The notes under the pieces were generated by a model that was given only the letters and a program-made list of their open reading frames with translations, did not search any database and was not told the DNA's origin. From assembly GCF_900108095.1 (NCBI RefSeq), contig NZ_FNWL01000001.1:434001-498000 (forward strand): DNA of 64,000 nt. The letters are read 5' to 3'. The stretch's first letter is position 1; each line of letters opens with the position of its first letter. Source of the DNA: Natronorubrum sediminis (GTDB taxonomy: Archaea > Halobacteriota > Halobacteria > Halobacteriales > Natrialbaceae). Below are positions 61,367-64,000 of this stretch, one piece after another. The translations under genes and the position numbers were made by a program.

Positions 61367-61452
61367 GTTCGATAGCCGGCCGTACTCTCAGCGCGAGAGA
61401 CATACGTCAACTGGCAAGAACGCTTAAGAGCGCCTGAACGAGTTGTCTCCGC

Positions 61453-61704
61453 ATGACCACGGATCACGAAGGCCTGCAGTTACGATTTCGGGCTGGATTC
61501 CTCGAACACCATCTACTCAAACTGGTCCTCGTCCTGCAGTTTACCATCGGTGCGATGATCTGTTTCGTCACGATGGGCTTTTTCTACCTGACGTTCGGGG
61601 CCTATCTGGATCCCCAGGATCGGACACTGCTGTACGCTGGTGTCGTTCCGTACCTGATCGGCGCAGTGGTGGTCGTGTCCCTTCTTAACCTACTGTACGA
61701 GTAA
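61453..61704 (+). CDS. Small two-helix membrane protein
   Basis: An 83-residue protein. A polar/basic N-terminus (MTTDHEGLQLRFRAGFLEHH) is followed by helices at about 22-45 (LKLVLVLQFTIGAMICFVTMGFFYL) and 61-80 (YAGVVPYLIGAVVVVSLLNLLY). The TATA box CTTAAG is centred 27 nt before the ATG, so the mRNA is leaderless and the gene is likely real. I do not recognise a function. Confidence 0.7.
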   Translation: MTTDHEGLQLRFRAGFLEHHLLKLVLVLQFTIGAMICFVTMGFFYLTFGAYLDPQDRTLLYAGVVPYLIGAVVVVSLLNLLYE

Positions 61705-61896
61705 GTCGATGCTCGAGGAGGCCTGTGATGGGCGTGGCTCGAGTTCGGACCACTCCGGCCTTACCCATTGTATCGTGTGAATCACGTCCAATTCGGGGTA
61801 TCCGTGCTTGCTGTCGCTATCGCTCACGGACTGGGGGTTGCAGTTGTAGACGGATTCGAAGACAGTCGTCGCTCGTGGATTTGTGTGCGACAGAAG

Positions 61897-61920
61897 TAGT
61901 CCCGGGCGGATTCGAACCGC
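61897..61920 (-). repeat. Second copy of the tRNA-Gln 3' end (att-like)
   Basis: 24 bp identical to 61999-62022, which is the 3' half of the T arm and acceptor of tRNA-Gln. One mismatch follows, then 4 more identical bases. Integrases of haloarchaeal elements often use the 3' end of tRNA genes as attachment site, so this is a candidate att repeat or excision scar. Confidence 0.6.
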
Positions 61921-61999
61921 GGTCACTCCGCTTCGCTTCGTTCCCTGATTCGAATCCGCTGGACGTATTTCGCACTCACGGAGTTGTTCGCGCGAAAAT

Positions 62000-62071
62000 A
62001 GTCCCGGGCGGATTCGAACCGCCGTCATAGGCTCCAAAGGCCCATATGATTGGCCACTACACCACGGGACT
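62000..62071 (-). tRNA. tRNA-Gln (anticodon UUG)
   Basis: 72-nt cloverleaf on the minus strand: acceptor AGTCCCG pairs with CGGGACT; D arm around GTGTAGTGGCCAATCAT; anticodon stem TGGGC/GCCTA (one G-T pair) with loop CTTTGGA, anticodon TTG; T arm GGCGG-TTCGAAT-CCGCC. No encoded CCA or intron is seen. It is near a second copy of its 3' end. Confidence 0.93.
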
Positions 62072-62229
62072 GCAATGCCCGGATAGAGCCGACAGCCGAA
62101 ACCGACATCGGCCGTCGAGCGGGCGTCACTTCCGGGATAGGAGATGACCGCACAATAGTGTTACTTTTCGGTGCGAGGAGATGACGGCGTCGACCGGTCT
62201 CGACGATGCCGCTCCTCCTCTCGAGGAAC

Positions 62230-63003
62230 TCAATCCGTCTGTGGAATCGAACGTGCACCGAGCCAGAAGGCGAGCACTGCCAGGACCGAGAGGATGAGGA
62301 GATTCCCGACTGCAGGCTCGAGACCGGCCACAGTAACTGTTTCAGCCGCGGGGTCGGTCGCCGCCCGGACGCCGCGAGCGAAGTACGTCAGCGGCGAAAT
62401 GTCGACGAAGGGGGCGAACCAACCGGGAAGTTGCTCGAGGGAGACGAACGTCTCCGAGAGGAAGAGCAGCGGGAGTCCGATGGCGTTACTCGCGGCGACA
62501 GCTCCATCTTGGGAGTCGGTGTAGCTGCCGAGCATCGCGCCGACGCCACAGAAACAGACGACGCCGATCAGGATGTAGGGCACGAGCAGCGGCGAGAACG
62601 CGATCTCTGCGCCCGTCAGGGCGACCACGAGGATGAGGATGAGGATACTCGCGAGGCCGATGATAACGGCGTTGACGAGCGTCTGTGCGAGGAGCCACTC
62701 CCCGCGGGTGACCGGCGTCGTCGCGAGCTTTTCGAACCGGTTACCCTCACGGTGGCGGGCGACTTCGCTGCCCATCCTCGAGAGTGGCGTAAAGAGGACG
62801 ACGACGGCGAGGTAGCCCGGGACGTAGTAGGCCGGAGGTTCGGTGAACAGCCCTTCGCCCGTGGGGTCCGTCCGAACGAGCGCACCGAAGATGACGATCA
62901 GAATGACGGGGAAGAAGAACGTAAAGAAGACGGCCGTCCGCCTGCGGACGAACGACCGCCAACCGGCGCTGGCCTCCGCACGAACGCGAGTAAGCCGGCT
63001 CAC
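62230..63003 (-). CDS. ABC-2 type transporter permease
   Basis: A 257-residue permease with about six helices (FFTFFFPVILIVIFGALV; YVPGYLAVVVLFTPLS; TLVNAVIIGLASILILILVVAL; YILIGVVCFCGVGAMLG; and a C-terminal helix). It fits the ABC-2 / DrrB-NodJ family: MGSEVARHREGNRFEKLATTPVTRGEWLLAQTLVNA is the typical cytoplasmic loop. It overlaps the ATPase gene by 4 nt (ATGA). Substrate unknown. Confidence 0.9.
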   Translation of the reverse strand: MSRLTRVRAEASAGWRSFVRRRTAVFFTFFFPVILIVIFGALVRTDPTGEGLFTEPPAYYVPGYLAVVVLFTPLSRMGSEVARHREGNRFEKLATTPVTRGEWLLAQTLVNAVIIGLASILILILVVALTGAEIAFSPLLVPYILIGVVCFCGVGAMLGSYTDSQDGAVAASNAIGLPLLFLSETFVSLEQLPGWFAPFVDISPLTYFARGVRAATDPAAETVTVAGLEPAVGNLLILSVLAVLAFWLGARSIPQTD

Positions 63004-64000
63004 GCTGTCTCACCCGTTTGGGCGACGCCGTCGTCCGTCGAATCGTCTCCAGGCTCCGTCCCGTGATTCGTCCGCTCGAGTTCTGTCTCGTCGGCCAGCG
63101 TGAGATAGACGTCCTCGAGGTCGGGTTCACTCCACGAGAGGCCAGTGTACTCGAGGTCGTGTCCCTCGAGAAAGTCGACGACCGCTCCGATCTCGGCCGG
63201 CTCGATTTCCTGGACCACGACCGCGTCGTTCGAACGCCGAGCGCGAACGCGCCCCTGCTCCGGTCGGTCGACGGGGAACGCGAGGTCGGCGAACGCGTCC
63301 AGTTTGGCCGTCGTTTCGATCGTGAGGCGACTCGAGCCGCCGTGTTCGGCCACGAGGTCGGTCGGCGTTCCGCGGGCGACGACGGATCCGTTGGCGAGTA
63401 AGCCGACGCGGTCGGCCAGCCGTTCGGCTTCGGCCATGTCGTGGGTGGTGAGCACGACGGTCGTCCCACCTGCTGCGAGGTCTTCGATCAAGCGCCAGAC
63501 CGTCCGCCGGCCGGCGGGGTCGATCCCCGTCGTCGGCTCGTCCAGAAAGAGCACGTCCGGATCGTTGACCAGCGTCGAGCCGACGCAGACGCGTCGTTGC
63601 TGGCCACCCGAGAGGTCCTCGTACCAGGTGTCACCCGCGTCGGCGAGGCCGACGTCGGCGAGCACGGAATCGGGGTCTCGAGGATCGTCGTAGAGTCCGG
63701 CGTAGTACGAAAGCAGTTCGCGGGCACTGAGGCGATCCGGCGGCGAGAAGTCCTGTGGGAGCACCCCCAGTCGGTCTCGGTCGATAGCCGAGGGGACCTC
63801 GCCGAGCACTCGAGCGGATCCCGAGTCGGGCGTCGTCGTTCCCGTCAACGCGCGAACGAGCGTCGTCTTTCCCGCACCGTTCGGGCCGATGAGCGCGAAG
63901 ACCTCGCCGCCCCCGACGGAGAGTGACGCTCCCGAGAGCGCCACCGTCTCGTCGTAGGTCTTCTCGAGGTCCGTCGCGTCGACCACGGCTTCGGCGTCCA
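63000..64000 (-). CDS. ABC transporter ATP-binding protein (start at window edge)
   Basis: An ATPase of the DrrA-like exporter class. Numbering from the GTG at 63986: Walker A GPNGAGKTT at 34-42, signature LSGGQQRR at 125-132, Walker B VLFLDEP at 145-151 and a switch His in VVLTTHDMAEAERLADR. The frame continues upstream as DAEA and then a codon with bases ?TG at the window edge, so the real start is probably an ATG that lacks one base here; GTG at 63986 is the alternative. The C-terminal 100 residues (about 225-328) are the regulatory extension. Confidence 0.88.
   Translation of the reverse strand, partial: DAEAVVDATDLEKTYDETVALSGASLSVGGGEVFALIGPNGAGKTTLVRALTGTTTPDSGSARVLGEVPSAIDRDRLGVLPQDFSPPDRLSARELLSYYAGLYDDPRDPDSVLADVGLADAGDTWYEDLSGGQQRRVCVGSTLVNDPDVLFLDEPTTGIDPAGRRTVWRLIEDLAAGGTTVVLTTHDMAEAERLADRVGLLANGSVVARGTPTDLVAEHGGSSRLTIETTAKLDAFADLAFPVDRPEQGRVRARRSNDAVVVQEIEPAEIGAVVDFLEGHDLEYTGLSWSEPDLEDVYLTLADETELERTNHGTEPGDDSTDDGVAQTGETA

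Larger units (their letters stand above)
60905..61452. other. Intergenic region with short inverted repeats
   Basis: 548 nt between divergent genes. It contains the AT-rich near-palindrome at 60980, an AT-rich patch 61070-61110, the hairpins at 61349 and 61387, and the TATA box CTTAAG (61423-61428) 27 nt before the next gene. No gene is recognised. Confidence 0.45.

Noticed and set aside
1-64000. CRISPR arrays
   Set aside because: No regularly spaced near-identical 28-37-bp repeats with unique spacers; tandem repeats found are head-to-tail and coding.
1-64000. Insertion sequences or transposases
   Set aside because: No DDE, HUH or tyrosine recombinase motifs seen; only an att-like repeat next to tRNA-Gln.
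1-64000. Abundant ctcgag words
   Set aside because: They follow from Leu-Glu codon pairs and general composition of haloarchaeal genes; no array or spacing pattern.

Overview
The window comes from the chromosome of a haloarchaeon, probably of the Natrialbales group (Natrinema/Haloterrigena/Natronorubrum-like). The DNA is GC-rich, most proteins are strongly acidic, and promoters are archaeal TATA boxes about 26-36 nt from the start codon, so many mRNAs look leaderless. Marker families include a complex I operon without NuoEFG, HalOD1, a bacterio-opsin-activator HTH protein, DUF7344 regulators, Tat lipoproteins and a bacterial-type LeuRS.

Positions 1-31,700 are mostly housekeeping. There is a partial gene (perhaps NAD kinase-like) with an M28 peptidase; a polyprenyl diphosphate synthase behind a 9-7-9 inverted repeat; two membrane proteins; the methylmalonyl-CoA mutase large subunit; a CBS-ParB protein; a TrkA-N/DHH protein; and an unbroken 11-gene nuoA-B-CD-H-I-J1-J2-K-L-M-N operon on the minus strand. 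Then come purK-purE, an AhpD-like protein, ribH with an aminotransferase, a DUF420 protein, a HalOD1 protein and leuS. Positions 27.9-31.7 kb hold two membrane-anchored aspartate-rich proteins, an SPW-repeat gene split by one in-frame TAG codon, and a 1.1 kb non-coding stretch with a run of hairpins that could be a structured RNA.

Positions 31.7-61 kb read as a cell-surface glycan region. glmS supplies glucosamine-6-phosphate. A nucleotide-sugar dehydrogenase, a DUF354 protein, a GT4 glycosyltransferase and a polytopic GT-C-like protein form one tight plus-strand operon. Further along are an AsnB-like ligase without the glutaminase cysteine, a sugar-transfer ATP-grasp protein, two GT2 glycosyltransferases, a flippase, two Tat-lipoprotein polysaccharide deacetylases, a secreted succinylglutamate-desuccinylase-like protein with acidic repeats and a PKD domain, and a secreted beta-helix protein. 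A PAS histidine kinase and several membrane-tethered winged-helix regulators lie among them. Together they suggest synthesis, export and extracellular modification of a surface polysaccharide, possibly amide-decorated. This is the best candidate here for an undescribed system.

The right end has tRNA-Gln(UUG), a second copy of its 3' end 102 bp away (an attachment-site-like repeat), and an ABC-2 exporter whose ATPase start codon falls on the window edge. I found no rRNA, CRISPR array or intact insertion sequence.
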